Origin: Cryptomeria japonica | Lineage: Eukaryota; Streptophyta; Pinopsida; Cupressales; Cupressaceae | Assembly (NCBI RefSeq): GCF_030272615.1 | Contig: NC_081406.1 | Coordinates: 113,615,783-113,679,782, forward strand | DNA length: 64,000 nt | Reading direction: 5' to 3' | In this document: positions 25,529-37,565 of the stretch, one piece after another | How the letters are laid out: every line of letters starts with the position of its first letter | Position numbering within the stretch: position 1 is the stretch's first letter | The notes under the pieces: generated by a model | What the model was told of the DNA's origin: nothing | What the model saw: only the letters and a program-made list of their open reading frames with translations | The model's database searches: none | Program-made: the position numbers and the translations under genes

Positions 25529-26176
25529 TGTTATTATTTTAGGTTATATAGTTTTAAAGGTGATGTATACCCTAAGTGATATAATTATATTTATGATTAT
25601 TATTTATTTTGTTGTACTCCTATCCCTATATTCCATCTCTTGTATTTCTATTTTTGGTGTGGAGAACTATATTAAAGTGCATATGCTTTATTGGTGAGGA
25701 GAATTAATAAATGGGATATAAATAAATTAATATGTGTGAGTAATTATATATGGTGATTATTAAATGGTGTATTTATTATATGAGTTGTTAATGTTTGGTT
25801 ATTTGGTTGATTGAATAGTTGTTCATGACTTTCGGGAACCATTTTATTGTTGGTTTTTGGGATATTTTGGGGTTTCTTTTGGCTACAAATTTTTGAGATA
25901 TTTTGAGGTTTCTTTTGCTAGCTACAATTTTGGTTGAGAATTTGAGGGCTTCTAGGTGCAACTTTTGGAGAGATTTTGGGGTTTTTTTTGCTGCAGTTTT
26001 GGTGCAGACTTTGAGGGATTTTGGTTGCAACTTTTGGAGAGATTTTGAGGTTTCTTTTGCTATAATTTTAGTGGAGACTTTGAGGGATTTTGGGCTGCAA
26101 ACTTTTGTTGGAAATTTCAGAGGAGGGTTTAGTGTGAAATTTGCATGAAACTCTTGCAATTTTGGGTTGATCTTTG
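25529..26176 (+). mobile_element. Gypsy 3' LTR, second segment, with a 69-bp tandem repeat
   Basis: It continues the LTR that began at 10160 after removal of the outer copia element and one ATTTA copy. It contains about four copies of a 69-bp repeat between roughly 25850 and 26115, each with GCAACTTTTGGAGAGATTTT or a variant of it; exact units start at 25958 and 26027. The frames seen across the repeat on both strands are low-complexity and I do not call them genes. Confidence 0.6.
25850..26115 (+). repeat. 69-bp tandem repeat inside a gypsy LTR
   Basis: About four diverged copies; the two best-kept units are 69 bp apart (25958 and 26027). The period is divisible by three, which explains the parallel open frames on both strands. 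Confidence 0.8.
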
Positions 26177-27422
26177 TGTTAGGATGACCGGTGAACAACT
26201 GAGAGGGGGGGCTAAATCATTTGTTAACAAATTATAACATTTAATCCACTGAATAACCTTAACTAGATTAAGTACCAATAAAGTAGAAATAGATACTGGT
26301 AAACAATGCATCTTAACAAATAAACAGATAATCAATACAAAACAACCATACCACATAACACCATGATTTGTACGTGGAAAACCCGAAAAGGGAAAAACCA
26401 TGGTGGGAAGCCTACCCACAATCATATGATACTTGTCCAGAAAGTATGTCTTACAATGAGGGGCATGCACTTGCAGGAAGGCACACTGCCTAGAGCGTAC
26501 TACTCATTACAAAAGAGTCTCACTAACTACAGAGGTTAAAATCACCTCAAGAAGAATGGACAACAATCCAATAAAGTGAACTACCAGAGATAGCATCTAC
26601 CATGCCTAATTACAGTCCTGGTTAAGCTCAATGTCAGAGGACTAAATCCTCTTTTGAATCCAATTTGATCACCAATGATCAACCAACTCCTCTACATGAT
26701 TGATATTACAATATTCGCACATTACAATCCTTGACCATGACTTGTCCACAACCATGATACTCTACAAAGAGTTTTTACCTTTTATTTATACAAACCCTAA
26801 GGCCAAAACCAATAAGGTTGGCCACCTAAAAGATATTAAAAATGAGATCATTACATAAATTCATATTACAATGATATACCATGTCATCTTAAGACCAAAA
26901 CAATAATAACAAATTCATAGAACATCCCAAAACATCCCAATAACGTGTAGAGTACATGTTAGCATGATACCGGTCCATAACCTAGATAGGTACTAGACCT
27001 ATTCTGAGTCCACTACGCCAAAGCAATGTCTTCAAGTAGTTGAAGCATGATCAAAGAATATCTTCAACATCCTAAAAACCATCTAGAAGCTGCACCAACA
27101 CCACTTATGCATATTGTCAAGATTCCTCAGTGAAAGCTCTATCGGTAAAGCCTTGAACCAATGTCCGTAAGGGTTTACTAGAGTGTATGACAGCATCTAA
27201 CTACCAAGTCCATACCAACTGACCAAGACATGATCCAGGAGTACATATCACATGAAATCAAACATATCCCATAGATCCAAACATGTCAGAAGTGTCCAAC
27301 AGATAGTCTCATCTGTTAGTAACACTAGATCTCTTACCGGTAACCAAACCATATCAGCTAGTGTTGACATCAATGACAAAACATCAATGCAACACCTAAT
27401 CAATTCATCCATAATTCCAACA
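26177..27422 (-). mobile_element. Copia solo LTR
   Basis: 1246 bp with TGTTAGGATGACC at the left and ...AATTCCAACA at the right, so in minus orientation it runs TGTTGGAATT to CTAACA. The layout is like the outer copia LTR, including the G7 motif near 26204. It is flanked by CTTTG (26172-26176) and CTTTA (27423-27427), a 4 of 5 match that fits an aged target duplication. No internal sequence is present. The family is related to but distinct from the two complete elements to the left. Confidence 0.8.
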
Positions 27423-27901
27423 CTTTATGGAGATTTTGGTTGGTGATTGCTTGGATTCAATTGAGGCTTGTATTGTGAGGGATTTTCTTGGAATTGTTTA
27501 AAAGCGTAATTAGAGGGTAGGAGGAGAGGGACAAGTATCAACAAAATGAGAGAGGTGAAGATAGAGACAAAGAGAGGGTAATTAGGGGGAGAGGGAAGTA
27601 TAAATAGAGAGAGAGCGCTAGGCATGCGAGGAGATAAATATCTAAGAACATAGAGAAGGGGAGAGAGGTAGAGACAAAGAGAGAGGGGTCTAGTAGGATA
27701 GTAGGAGAGGAGGGAGCTCTAGATAGAGGTACTACGTAGAGAGAGAGAGAGAGAGATGAGGAGAGTTGGGTACAAACAAGTGTAGGTGGGAAGGATAGCA
27801 AGTTAGGTTGAATTATAGACAAAGGGAGAGAGTGTCCAAGAGGGAGAGTATAAGAGGGATAGAGAGAAACATAATTTATTTAATATAACATGTTATATCA
27901 A

Positions 27902-27943
<42 letters not shown>

Positions 27944-28200
27944 TAACATATTATATATCAATATCATTAATTATATCAAATTATATGTATTAGTAATATA
28001 TATAGATTTTAGATATATATTAAATAATATATAATGTATATTAATACTAAATATTATATATAGTGATATAAGAGTATACTATATTATACATTATAGACTA
28101 ACAAATTAATTATCAAAGCATATAGTTTAAATAATAAATTATTTATAATAAATAAACTAACCAACAATTAAAAAATATATAAAACTAACAGATATCGACC
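27423..28200 (+). mobile_element. Gypsy 3' LTR, third segment: purine-rich tract then TA-rich DNA
   Basis: After the solo LTR the sequence first resumes in the style of 25529-26176. From about 27500 to 27870 it is strongly purine-biased on the + strand (GAGAGAGGG runs), then a TA run at about 27905-27940 and very AT-rich DNA. The frames on the minus strand here are Ser/Leu/Pro-rich shadows of the purine tract. I could not identify the 3' end of the LTR, so the right limit is approximate. Confidence 0.4.
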
Positions 28201-28204
28201 TTAT

Positions 28205-28220
28205 GATCGGATATCCGATC
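28205..28220. repeat. 16-bp perfect palindrome
   Basis: GATCGGATATCCGATC is its own reverse complement. Related half-sites (ACCGGATATCC) recur within 70 bp. Function unknown; the rest of 28200-28550 holds nothing else that I recognise. Confidence 0.6.
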
Positions 28221-28549
28221 GTAACTGATATCCATTATCAATTATTTTCTATTAATAACAAATATCGGTTATGGAAACCGGATATCCATTTGCTCTGACA
28301 AAAACCTACAGCCTTATGATTTGGCTTCGATGTGTCAAACTTGAAAAGTCAACACAAAAAACATGTTTAGAAGATTTTCTTAGTTTTCTAGGCTTTGCCC
28401 ATGTGGTTGATGACTTATTTTTACCCAAAATAGATGAAATGAAAATAGTTTATTGAGGAAATTCTCATCTTTCCACAAATATATAAATCATGCTATATTT
28501 TAAATTTAATAAGTATTTATTATTGATTTTCTACATGTATTATGACTAA

Positions 28550-29130
28550 AGTCTTGATTGATAGGTTGATTGAAAAACATCTATAACTTTCAAATGGTTT
28601 CACATTTTTTAATCCAAAAGATGGACCAGACTTTATGCTTTGTATACCATAGGATAAAAGAAAATTTGGATTTCACAAAGTTTTGACCAAGTTATGGTGG
28701 TCCAACGTATGATTTTTTTTATTTTTGAAAAGTTTTAGTAAAAAAATCATAAGTGATTAGTTAGTTGGGAAAAATTTTCAAAAAAATGTATGTCACATCC
28801 AAGTATATGTCCTCTACTTATATTTAAAGTTCCATTTTAAAAAAAATGTTTTTCTTGTACTTAGGTTGGCTAGACATACACCTCCTTTTTTTCTTTTTCT
28901 TGGAAATTTAGTACTAATGCATTGAAATTTCAAATTTTCACCAAGAATATTTTTTTTTAGAAAACAACTATTATCTTAGAAACTTTATGAAATTTTCTAC
29001 AAATTATGTTCTTACATATTTATGAAATTATGTTGATAGACTATTCAAATTTTCATGTCAAGTTGCCTAACTCTGCTTTTTGAATTTTCATTACCACTTA
29101 AGACCTAGTTTGACCCCTCATGATCTTGTA
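28550..29130 (+). repeat. Unclassified old repeat, continuous copy
   Basis: This stretch matches, inverted and at about 70% by eye, two separate segments further right: 58098-58330 (matching 28550-28790) and 51860-52235 (matching 28795-29130). Landmarks are GGTTTCACATTTTTTAATCC near 28597 and CTTGTACTTAGGTTGG near 28854. No coding potential. The family is unknown to me. It may be an older DNA transposon or part of one. Confidence 0.6.
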
Positions 29131-29159
29131 CATATCCAAGAGGAGGAGTATTTAGGCTT

Positions 29160-29500
29160 TGCAATGTTATAAACAACTCCTCCTCCTCAACCTCTTTATA
29201 TAATTCCTCGCCAATAAGTGGTCTAGAAACATTATAGGACGTAGAACATGTATTTGTATATGTGAACTGAGCTTTACCAAATGATATTCTAAAAACATAT
29301 GGTGATGTATTTGAATTTTCAAGGATGAATTGAGTAGGCGGATCCGATACAGATTGGGGAGCCTTTTGATGAGCAATTCTTTCTTCGTAATCATTCTTGG
29401 CTTATTTTGGCATCTAGTTTCTTCAATGTCATCATAACAATACTTTCCTTTACCCATGTTTCTATGTAAGCATATTATTCAAGAGGCTTACTACCACTAG
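29160..29500 (-). other. Minus-strand open frame, not recognised
   Basis: A 96-codon frame (29457-29167) rich in Ile, Leu, Arg and His follows the ORF at 29501-29944 in a different frame. It may be the frame-shifted tail of that ORF or noise. I see no motif. Confidence 0.2.
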
Positions 29501-29944
29501 TCACAAGGTCTGAGAATTGTGGGGAGGGTTAACATGTTGTACTTCAGCCTTAGAGTCTACTTCATAAGTAGATTTGCCATGGAACCCATTGAAAAATTGA
29601 ATGGGGCTATTTTGTTCTTCTCCAAAATGAGAAAGACTTCTACTAACGTCCAAAAGAGGTATAGCCATGGTAGTTTCAGCATTAGGGGTAAGAAGATTTG
29701 TAACTAAAGGAGAAGTAGACTTACCCAATTTCGTATCCATCCACATTTGGCATGAACTGTCAAGACTTATAGGTCTATTTGGATGACCTTGATGACTTTT
29801 TCTTCTCATGTAAATAATCTTGTTTTTTCCTTGATCTTTTTTAATGCCTTCTTCACTAGTTTGGAGATAGCAAGACTTTTCAACTTCAAAAGGGAAAAAT
29901 GATTTGAAGCTTAAATGGTGTTTTTCTTTGTAGACAACAAGCAA
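29501..29944 (-). pseudogene. Unrecognised ORF whose 5' end was split off by the 20 kb gypsy insertion
   Basis: An open frame of about 147 codons on the minus strand, mixed composition, hydrophilic, with no domain that I know. It starts within the 39 bp direct repeat at the edge of the gypsy insertion. On the other side the repeat copy (49692-49730) continues the same frame upstream into MFERLRVLL, with an ATG at 49745-49743. Joining the flanks at the repeat therefore gives a continuous ORF of about 155 codons starting at that ATG. This supports the two flanks having been contiguous, and suggests the frame was open when the element arrived. It could be part of an older element; I cannot assign a function. 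Confidence 0.4.
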
Positions 29945-29950
29945 AAATCT
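29912..29950 (+). repeat. 39-bp direct repeat, left copy
   Basis: TAAATGGTGTTTTTCTTTG and the next 20 bases match 49692-49730 with four substitutions. One base separates it from LTR1. It is too long for an integrase target duplication (4-6 bp). Confidence 0.85.
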
Positions 29951-30249
29951 TTGTTAGCACATATTTTAACAAAATATTTTATGCTATATAGAGGTCTTTT
30001 TCTTTTATCATATGAGCATTTATTACTGGTTTGCATGTGCAGGAACCTTATTGGTACAAGTAAAGTTCTCTACGGATCAGCTATCTCAAGAATATCAAGG
30101 TATCACTCGGGCACACTAAGGGCATGCACTAAGTATAGACTGCACAAGGACTCCATTATGGAGGCATTTTGTCAGTAGAGAATTCATTATGGTATGATCC
30201 AGGATTGTCTTCTAATATATATTAGACCATGTGAGAATAGTGGTAATCA

Positions 30250-31400
30250 CTGATATTCAACAGTGATGGTCCATCTGTGCTAAATTGCAAAGTTTCAATC
30301 ATCGGCATAAGTAGTCCCGATGAAACAGCATAGCTGAGCAAGAGAAGGACCATCGGCATAACTTATGCCAATGAAACAACATGCGGATGCTTTGGAGCAT
30401 TTAAAAAATATTCAGCATGGTGCGCACTCTTGAGAAAGTCATGTCATCAAGATAGCTTGTTTCGATGAAATAGAAGGTGGTTGTTTTCCTATCAGCTTGT
30501 ATCGTCTTATAGGCAAAGCATAGAAATTACTATACCGATAACCTATGAAACCATCGGTATAACTTATAATGGTATGGAAAATTTTATCATGTAGCTTCAG
30601 GAGATCGAAAGTAATGAGAAAGTTTTATCCTGATACCCAATGACTAAAGAAACCAAAGGAGAGCCCATCAAAAAAAAGAACCATATCAGAGTAGTGCAAA
30701 AATTGCTAGACCGATCCCTGATGACATGGAGAATCGGAAGGCGGAGCTATCAGTATTACCTATATCGATAAAACAAACTCAGAAGCATAAAACACAAAAG
30801 GGCATCAGGAACTCATCGAGACTTCGGGAGGAATTGAAAAAGGCTATTTTGACCCCCAATGAAGATAGAAGAACTTGCGGGGGCATCAGTGTGAGTTATA
30901 CCGATAAAGGAAGCATTTAATGAGGTTTCATCTGGACATCGGAAGAAGAATTTTTATGTTATGCCAAGACCCGATAGAACCGTTTAGGCAAGTGGTAAGT
31001 GAAAGGAGTTCCTCGGGATAAGTTATATCAATAACGTAGTGGTCTTAGTCAGAATGTAGATTGGCATATTGAGATCATTAGGGCATTGGAAAGATATGAA
31101 ATAAACTATACCGACACCCAATGAGTTAAGTAAAAGGAAACCAAAGGCGAATGCATTGGGGAGAGTTGTGCCGATGGAGCGTTGGAATAAAAGGAAAAGC
31201 CGAGACTAAAGTGATGCCCATCGAGATGAAATGAACCATCGAGATAAAGAAAATTTATATCCCGAGACCCGATAAATGGGTCGAGATAGCTTGTGCCGAT
31301 CAAAAAGAAAAAAGCAATACAATCATAATAACCGGTGCCAAACATTTGAATCATCGGGAGGAGTCTTGTCGACTAGCCGTTGGACGTCTTGATGAAGAAC
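30250..31400 (+). repeat. CCGAT/ATCGG-rich LTR region
   Basis: Short motifs such as ATCGGCATAACTTAT, CCCGATGAC and ACCGATAAAG recur dozens of times with irregular spacing, in both orientations. The region is kept in LTR2 (44440-45540), often with C or G exchanged for T or A at CpG sites. It lies upstream of the LTR ORF and might hold regulatory sites; this is inference. The 65-codon frame in it has no recognisable motif. Confidence 0.55.
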
Positions 31401-31490
31401 AACTAACAAAATGGTTTCCATTAAATGCATCAATTGAGTACATTCATTGCCACATGAAGCAAATCCATCAAGATTTGAAACAATCAATTG

Positions 31491-31595
31491 CTCAGTAACT
31501 TAGAAATTTTCTCAATAGGCACTTGATATCTTTCTAGCAATAATTTCGTGAGAAAGGCTGTTCTATGATACTGGTTATATGTCCCAAGGAGTCCA
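31491..31595 (-). repeat. 105-bp segment inverted relative to LTR2
   Basis: CTCAGTAACTTAGAAATTTT... to ...CCCAAGGAGTCC is the reverse complement of 45650-45753 in LTR2. Flanking bases (GAAACAATCAATTG on the left) are collinear in both LTRs, so one LTR suffered a local inversion. LTR1 also carries the tandem repeats just beyond, so LTR1 is probably the altered one. Confidence 0.85.
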
Positions 31596-31619
31596 CTCTT
31601 GAGCTATGTCCCAAGGAGT

Positions 31620-33297
31620 CCATACACACCTTCATAATCCAAAATCCTATCATCCTCAAAATCTGCAATCCTTGGATAAATTAGAAACATTACCTTTGGA
31701 TCTGTTTTAATTTAACAATCTCCAATACCCCTCCCCTCTCAGAGGATGCTATATATACTAATTAAAGTTATGACATGTTTTAACTTTTGACAATTATCTG
31801 TGAGATGTCCTTTGTTTCGATGGAAATTGCAATACTGATTATTGTTCCACCATGGTGGTTTGATTTGAGGTTCGTAATTCCTTTCTTCTGGTAAAGTGAT
31901 CAATTTGTTTGCAAGAAGTGTCTTTAGTACTGATCCCAAGGGTTCACCAATGTTTGTGAATTGTCTTTGAAAGAAAGTTTTGATAGTTCCTCTTTGGTGA
32001 TTGTTGTTTTGCTATGTTGCCGCTGAGTGAGTAGATAAATTAAAAACCGGTTGCTTTGGTTTCACATTGTTTTTATCTACTATCCCATCGTTGACAACAT
32101 TTCAATTTCTGTTCCAAAACTTTGGCTTGTCATTGTGATTGTTGTTATTGTTGTTGTTAGGAGGATGGACTCCTTCTTTGTATATTATCAGGATATCGTA
32201 CCTCCATACACACCTTCATAATCCAAAATCCTATCATCCTCAAAATCTGCAATCCTTGGATAAATTAGAAACATTACCTTTGGATCTGTTTTAATTTAAC
32301 AATCTCCAATACCCCTCCCCTCTCAAAGGATGCTATATATACTAATTAAAGTTATGACATGTTTTAACTTTTGACAATTATCTGTGAGATGTCCTTTGTT
32401 TCGATGGAAATTGCAATACTGATTATCGTTCCACCATGGTGGTTTGATTTGAGGTTCGTAATTCCTTTCTTCTGGTAAAGTGATCAATTTGTTTGCAAGA
32501 AGTGTCTTTAGTACTGATCCCAAGGGTTCACCAATGTTTGTGAATTGTCTTTGAAAGAAAGTTTTGATAGTTCCTCTTTGGTGATTGTTGTTTTGCTATG
32601 TTGCCGCTGAGTGAGTAGATAAATTGAAAACCGGTTGCATTGGTTTCACATTGTTTTTATCTACTATCCCATCATTGAGAACATTTTGATTTCTGTTCCA
32701 AAACTTTGGCTTGTCATTGTGATTGTTGTTATTGTTGTTGTTAGGAGGATGGACTCCTTCTTTGTATATTATCAGGATATCGTACCTCCATACACACCTT
32801 CATAATCCAAAATCCTATCATCCTCAAAATCTGTAATCCTTGGATAAATTAGAAACATTACCTTTGGATCTGTTTTAATTTAACAATCTCCAATACCCCT
32901 CCCCTCTCAGAGGATGCTATATATACTAATTAAAGTTATGACATGTTTTAACTTTTGACAATTATCTGTGAGATGTCCTTTGTTTCGATGGAAATTGCAA
33001 TACTGATTATCGTTCCACCATGGTGGTTTGATTTGAGGTTCATAATTCCTTTCTTCTGGTAAAGTGATCAATTTGTTTGCAAGAAGTGTCTTTAGTACTG
33101 ATCCCAAGGGTTCACCAATGTTTGTGAATTGTCTTTGAAAGAAAGTTTTGATAGTTCCTCTTTGGTGATTGTTGTTTTGCTGTGTTGCCGCTGAGTGAGT
33201 AGATAAATTGAAAACCGGTTGCTTTGGTTTCACATTGTTTTTATCTACTATCCCATTGTTGACAACATTTCGATTTCTGTTCCAAAACTTTGGTTCT
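31620..33297 (-). repeat. Triplicated 584-bp unit carrying a foreign gypsy gag fragment
   Basis: Unit starts CCATACACACCTTC at 31620, 32204 and 32788 are exactly 584 bp apart; the third unit is truncated at about 33297. Copies are nearly identical. Each encodes, on the minus strand, a gag fragment with QYCNFHRNKGHLTDNCQKLK, a Cx2Hx4Hx4C-type knuckle usual in Tat/Athila gag, ending at 31739, 32323 and 32907. The longest frame (33311-32907, 134 codons) also has FWNRNRNVVNNGIVDKNN and an Asn/Gln-rich stretch. This gag differs from that of the host element at 37566-39781. The unit is absent from LTR2, so it arrived or amplified only in LTR1. Confidence 0.88.
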
Positions 33298-33367
33298 CCT
33301 AGTCTGAACACCTTTGATTTCTTTCTAGTGTTTTATATTTATTTGTGATTTGTCAGAATATTTAGAG

Positions 33368-36282
33368 ATGGAGGGGTCAAGCTAAAAGGGGAAGCGAAAG
33401 GTTGCCGAAATATCCAGTACCACAACAAAGAAATCAAAGGGTGAGGTCAGTGAAGTCCGAAGAAAGCTAAATCAGGACATGATAGACCAAATGGGACCTC
33501 CAAGAGCCAGGTCACGTAGAGCTAAGGTCAATTTTCCTATCCGTGACTAGTTGGAGGATAGATACAAAGAGATTGGGGATGTATTCACCACAATGTGAGG
33601 GCATGAATTGTTCCTATTCCATTACTTCCATAGGGATGAACCCATGCCACTTTCAAACCCATGGAAAACTGGTCTAGGTAAACTTGTAGTACCCAATGTG
33701 TTTGTGAATATTGATTTGTTGAATCTTTTAGTAATACATTATGATGCAAACAAGCGATGCATTATGTTTCCTGATGGGACTGCTCTAGTGCACTTTGCAA
33801 AGGCTACAATTCAGGAAGTTTTTGCAGTAGATTTGGAGGCAGATGTGCCTTTATCTTTTGTAGATTTGGAAGAGGAGTACAGGAAGATGGACACTACATG
33901 TGAGGGTTGGAACCTCGATGTTCACAAAGCATAGAAGGGGAGGTTAACAGAGGAAGTTGGTCCTCCTTATGACATGACTATTTTAAGGAAGTATTTACGA
34001 TATACTTATATGGCGTGTGGTCAGGTGGGAGGATTTGAAGCTCCTAATGTGGCAAACAAAGGATCGTTGGTTTTAGTAGCAGAAGTTCAGAGGCATGAGC
34101 CTAGGGTTTTTGACTTTGCCTCATACCTGATAGATAGGTTGCATGAGGGTTTCCTGAACCTGAAGGATAATCTAGACAAATATTTCAAGCACTATTCGTT
34201 GTTGATGCATATTGTTTTATTTTATGGGAAACTTAGAGGGTTGTTGCCAAAAGAATTGAATGTAAATACAATTGGGAAGAATGGAAAGGAGCAACCAGTG
34301 CAATTATGGGTTTCCCTTTGGGATTACAAATTCATGAATTCGGGAATTCTTTGTCAAACCAATTTTCTTTCTTTTTGGTGAGCCTTTGGCAATGATCATT
34401 TTCTCAGGAGGTCAAGAAGTTTCTTAGTCCTCACAAGCAACAAAATCCAAAGGTCAGTCACAAATGGGGTGATTGGTACTAGTGCCAAAATTTCACTTTT
34501 GTTTGATGTTATGGATTTGAGGGTTATCCAAATGTGTTACCAAAGCCTACACCAGACAGGACTACCTTCCTAGAAATTGTATGACAGTTAAGTGTGTCAA
34601 ATGCCAAACATTTCTGAGGAGCACACAAACAAGTTTTCCTCCTGGGCACACTTCACTTTCAGGATTTCAAAATTGTATCAACCAGGGCATATAGGCCATT
34701 GACAGGAAGTTGGTGGATGAATACAACTTGTTTTAGCATACATCCAAAACACACTATGATCATGAAGGTTACATCCATTCAAGCAGGAAAAGATAGGAGT
34801 TGGGAGATTACTTCCCTCAGAAAGATGAATTTGAAGACATGTGCAAAAATAAGGTGGAAGAGCTTGCAGAAATTATGGGGAGCCTCGAGAAGAAGCTAGA
34901 AGAAAGAAGGCAGAGACTAGAAAGGATGGAGGGAGAACCAGCCTAAAGTGATTCAGGGGAAAATGAAGTAGTATCCAAGCTCTGTGCACCTAAGAAGGAG
35001 AAGGACTCAAAAGTAGAGAATAGACTTATTATTTCCCTGAATGCAAAAATAGATGAAACAATGGCAGAGCATGTCTCTTTTGTATCTGATGATCAATTCA
35101 TTAAGTCTAAGGAATTCAAATCATTCTTGTACCACTTCAAGGGTAAGAAATTAAGGGAAGTAGTGCCAAACATTACCCCTGAGAATGAAGCAGAAATGAT
35201 GAAGAGGTTGAAGAAACACATTGACACAGAAGTTGAGGCTATGACCCTGCAAAAGGGTAGGCAATTTCTAGTAGAGGCAAGAATAATTGTGTTTCTAGAA
35301 TGGGAGCTAAGTGATTCATTCATTTTTTATTCTCTGTTACATTTAGACAAGAAGGATATTAAATTGAATATCCAAGGAGTGCAAGATATTTTTATTGGAT
35401 CAAGATATTATCCAAAGGAGGAAGAACTATTATTGTGGGCTTTATATCCTCCTAACAAAAGGCCAAAAATTATTCATGTAGATAAAGCTTTTGGTCATAT
35501 GATGACTTTCAAAGTCGGAGAAGTAGATCCTATGGTCACAGCTGACATGGGTATTAATATTTCAAAATTCTCTAAGGCCCAAATGAAACATGAGATAGCA
35601 GAGAAAAATAAGTATACGGCTTTATATGAAGAGACCCTTAAGAGGAGTGGGCTCTTGATTCCCCAAATTACAGATTCATGAAGGCCAATGGAAGAAAAAA
35701 ATTGAAAAGCTATCTTATGAACACAATAAGTTGAAAAAGGAGGTGAGAACCATTAGGGCCGATACCACTTGTGTGTTGCTAAGTAAGAGATATGACAATA
35801 TGGAGAAACCATTGGACGAATTCTGGGGTGAATATCAGAGGAACATGGACAATATGGTTTCTCACACTTGAATTTGAGATAGACTCGGCATGTTGCTACA
35901 GGATGCATCGACCAAAGAGAAAGTGAAGAAGAAGGTGCAGGGTCTTCTTGTTACACATGAGGAAATTACAAAGGAATTGAAGTTTGAATTTGATGAATGC
36001 CAGTAGATTGTTCAGCACGGGGTTCCCAGTCTAGTGGATGATGCAAGTGTGATCAAAGACAAAACCGTATGGATCTCTGAGTGCAAGTCTATGCCTAGTG
36101 CAACCCAAGCCATTGTAAGAGTAGATGTCCTTGACATGAATGACATGACCGATCAATTGGAGAATTTTTATGTGATCAAGAATGTAGCAAAAGGTGTGAT
36201 CTTCAATGCTACAACATACAAGGAAACAGGCTACTTGCGGAATATTCAAAAATGTGGACGACAGCTAGATCGAAAGTCTTAG
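33368..36282 (+). pseudogene. LTR-encoded ORF (copy in LTR1), unrecognised
   Basis: From ATG 33368 one reading path runs to the stop at 36280-36282, about 970 codons, interrupted by stops and small indels. The start is basic (KGKRKVAEIS, RARSRRAKVNF: possible nuclear signal). Then comes a conserved-looking domain (GHELFLFHYFHRDEPMP, LVVPNVFVNIDLL, IMFPDGTALVHF), a middle part with coiled-coil features near 34850-35060 (EKKLEERRQRLERMEGE in the LTR2 copy) and a Lys/Glu-rich C-terminal half. Stops at 33383 (TAA), 33548 (TAG) and 33596 (TGA). The last two also occur in LTR2, so either the ORF starts later, at the shared Met in RDEPMP near 33643, or CHG-type deamination hit both copies. The best-kept stretches are 33608-33931, 33974-34378 and 35061-35678. 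I know no such protein; it is neither gag nor pol of this element. Confidence 0.7.
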
Positions 36283-37295
36283 TGTTGTGTTTTAGTTTAT
36301 GTAATGTAATTGACATCTTAGTTAGGCTTTTAATTTCTGTTCAGTTAGTGGTTAAGATAATGAAAGGGTGTGTCCTTTCATTCGTGTCTCTCAGCATATG
36401 TATTTGTATTAAGTCATTTTGTGTCAAATGGGACACAAATTTTTTTTGGGAAATCACATACTGCTACAGGGACTGAAAGTCATATGTATTATGAAATTTT
36501 ATAGGAAGATGAAGTACCATTTTTGTGCAAGCAAATTGTAATGAAGCATCTCTAAGTGTAGCTTTTGTATACTGTCATTTCTTAGAGATTAATATAAAAG
36601 ACTCATTGTTTCTACTTCAAATACACTGTCTACTTTCTGTGTTGATGAAACATCTTTGTCCTCTTGATAATTCTGCTTAAGGATTTGTTGTAATGTGAAT
36701 CACATGTTGTTACATTAAATGTGAGATTGGGTTCTTATTGTTTATATGACACATACTGAACCATTATAGTGATTATTAATATTGTCTCTTGAGTTGATAA
36801 AGTTGTTTGTCCACAAAGTATCATATATATTTTGAGATAGAGGCACTGGTCTATTATTCATTCTCTGAGATTTTGATTTGATATGCATAAGGTCCTTGAG
36901 AGAAAAACAATCTTCTTAAACCTTTTGAACTATTCTATTGCATATTTCTTGAAAGCCCTGAAAGCATTTTATTTCCAAAATACAACAATCTTTATCCACA
37001 ATTATCTTTACATTTAGTTTTCAATTTCAAAAGCATTCAAATAAAAGCACTCGGCAGTAGCAGGAAATTATTTCCATTCTTGCAAATACCTGTCTTACTA
37101 GAGTTTAAATCCACTTTAAATAACTCTTTTTGTGCTTGAGAGGGATAGGTATACCCACCTAGGTTTAGTAGAGCCTTGAGTGCAAAGGGATTTGGTCTTT
37201 GACCATCCCTGTTTGTTGGCCAAGGCTAGTTGGATCAGTTAAGGGCTTGGAAAATCCTTAAGTTTTCCAATTTGTAGTTTAGGGAGCTAACAAAT

Positions 37296-37312
37296 TGGCG
37301 ACTCTGTTGGGG
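37296..37312 (+). promoter_or_regulatory. Primer binding site of the Tat-like element
   Basis: TGGCGACTCTGTTGGGG begins three bases after the LTR end. It is of the TGGCGACTCTGCTGGGG type known from Ogre/Tat elements, generally assigned to tRNA-Arg. The tRNA assignment is from memory of the family, not tested. Confidence 0.8.
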
Positions 37313-37565
37313 AGTTGTAATAAGAAGTACTTAAAATTTCTAATGGTTTCATTTCAGACTCTGCTAGAGGAAAGAGCCTGAAAGTTTAGTAAAAGATATT
37401 ATTCCTCTTAGGTGGTGACTCTACATGTAATACATAGAGTAATGATTGGTATGTTGAGAAAATAAGAGAGACTCCTAGAAATTTTTCATTAATATTTATG
37501 CAAGGAAGGAGATCTCTGCACAAAGGACAAGAAGATCTTGTTCAATTGAGCCCTAAGAAAAGGAA

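Larger units (their letters stand above)
29952..37292 (+). repeat. LTR1 of the Tat-like element, 7.3 kb
   Basis: It starts TGTTAGCACATATTT and ends AGGGAGCTAACA, directly before the primer site. Compared with LTR2 it is enlarged at about 31490-33350 by an inverted 105-bp segment and a triplicated 584-bp unit of foreign gag sequence. About 30250-31400 is crowded with CCGAT/ATCGG motifs. A long broken ORF fills 33368-36282. Bases 36283-37292 are non-coding and correspond to 48655-49663 in LTR2. Confidence 0.88.

Noticed and set aside
27425-27822. Ser/Leu/Pro-rich minus-strand frames
   Set aside because: Shadows of a GA-rich tract.
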